Assembly (NCBI GenBank): GCA_905221605.1
Contig: CAJNDS010002279.1
Location: 515,586-579,585, forward strand
Origin: Symbiodinium natans
Taxonomy: Eukaryota > Sar > Dinophyceae > Suessiales > Symbiodiniaceae
Length of the DNA: 64,000 nucleotides
Direction: 5' to 3'
Position numbers and translations under genes: made by a program. The notes beneath the pieces are model-generated. The model searched no databases and was not told the origin of the DNA. It saw nothing but the letters and a program-made list of their open reading frames with translations. How positions within the stretch are numbered: position 1 is the first letter of the stretch; each line of letters opens with the position of its first letter. Positions 63,245-64,000 of this stretch are shown one piece after another.

Positions 63245-63429
63245 CTTGGAGGTTCATGGTACATATTAACCAATTCTGACTGTACTTATAGCTGTACTTA
63301 TAGCCATATGAGGGCACTTACGGGGCTTATAAGTGGGTTAGAAGGACAGTTACCCTAAACCCTAAACCCTAAACCCTAAACCCTAAACCCTAAACCCAGT
63401 TATGATAATAAGTACCATGAACCTCCAAG
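63245..63429. mobile_element. MITE-like element, family 4, with telomere-like insert
   Basis: CTTGGAGGTTCATGGTAC / GTACCATGAACCTCCAAG. It holds a CCCTAAA block at about 63354-63398; without it the length (about 140 bp) equals the copy at 40848. Confidence 0.8.
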
Positions 63430-63637
63430 CGGGGGGTTGGCCTTGGACCCCTAAGGTTGTTTAGGGTTTGGGGTTTAGGGTTGTGGGGACCCTTCTAAAA
63501 CATCGTCTGAGGGAACAGAAGGGCCATATTAGGAGCATGCTAATGAAGGAAAACCTCTTAGGGGTACATCCTTGGGATGGACTGCCTTGATATTGTAGCC
63601 TGAGGGCCTAAGGATAAGGCTTTTGGGGGCACGGTAC

Positions 63638-63731
63638 AGGGTTTAGGGTTTAGGGTTTAGGGTTTAGGGTTTAGGGTTTAGGGTTTAGGGTTTAGGGTTT
63701 AGGGTTTCAGGGTTTAGGGTTTCAGGGTCTA
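63638..63731. repeat. TTTAGGG array
   Basis: About 12 units with two TTTCAGGG units at the right end. Confidence 0.9.
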
Positions 63732-63829
63732 GCGCATACCCTGCCCACCCCATTTAAGGATCAAGGTTTACCACTGACAAATGCCCCAAAGATCGATACT
63801 TGCTCAGGGAACGATTCCAAACCCTAAGC

Positions 63830-63928
63830 TTGGGATGTTCCTCCTTATACTAACACTCCTTAATAAGGATTCTAGCAACCCCCTATTATCATCCCTATAA
63901 AGGAGCCGTTAGTATATGGGGAACACCC
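63830..63928. mobile_element. MITE-like element, family 2
   Basis: TTGGGATGTTCCTCCTTATA / TATATGGGGAACACCC, in the intron after S4. Confidence 0.75.
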
Positions 63929-64000
63929 TAACCCCCAAACCCTAAACCCTAAACCCGAATTCCCGAAACCCTCACAAGGCCATGGCAAGCGTACCGGCCC

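Noticed and set aside
1-64000. CRISPR arrays, bacterial operons, rRNA genes
   Set aside because: The short repeats are continuous tandem telomere-like units without unique spacers, and no ribosomal RNA or prokaryotic gene organisation was seen.

Overview
The window looks like nuclear DNA of a dinoflagellate. Four things point there. (1) TTTAGGG (plant/alveolate-type) telomere-like repeats occur every few hundred bases in both orientations. (2) The best-supported spliced gene needs GC and GA 5' splice sites as well as GT, which is typical of dinoflagellates. (3) An LTR retrotransposon carries a stretch resembling the 3' end of the dinoflagellate spliced leader. (4) Coding sequence is sparse, in short exons separated by long repeat-filled introns. 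The species cannot be told from the sequence.

Layout. 1-28.7 kb: short GC-rich open islands (about 50-150 bp) reading mostly on the + strand, many bordered by AG and GT, set in TTTAGGG/CCCTAAA arrays and small inverted-repeat (MITE-like) elements. This part also holds a diverged tandem duplication (5.9-7.9 kb), a head-to-head TTTAATGG satellite (8.06-8.7 kb), a GTA microsatellite (12.8 kb), a 240-bp hairpin-rich tandem array (17.4-18.9 kb), a degenerate A/T-rich minisatellite (18.9-19.7 kb) and a CCCTAAG array (27.7-28.1 kb). 28.738-37.414 kb: a complete, young LTR retrotransposon. It has 293-bp LTRs with one difference, a half-tRNA-type primer site, a purine tract and a CCCTA target duplication. 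It encodes a polyprotein of about 2,390 codons with WW, S1, MLLE, SAM-like and six CCCH zinc-finger modules, but no reverse transcriptase or integrase that I can see. A single in-frame TAG splits it inside a zinc finger. 37.4-64 kb: more exon-like islands, MITEs and telomere-like arrays. Five exons at 57.9-63.1 kb encode S1 to S4 of a voltage-gated, K+-channel-like protein; the S2-S3 linker and S3 exons join exactly into a YLRTWF motif.

How parts fit. Islands tend to lie with CCCTAAA arrays on their left and TTTAGGG arrays on their right, so introns often start in G-rich TTTAGGG and end in C-rich CCCTAAA. The retrotransposon sits in such an array, between two coding-looking islands. Two MITE copies carry telomere-like blocks that related copies lack, which suggests these blocks were inserted later. 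Most island entries are candidate exons. GC-rich islands can be open in several frames, so only the channel gene, the retrotransposon and a few exons with strong splice borders deserve real confidence.
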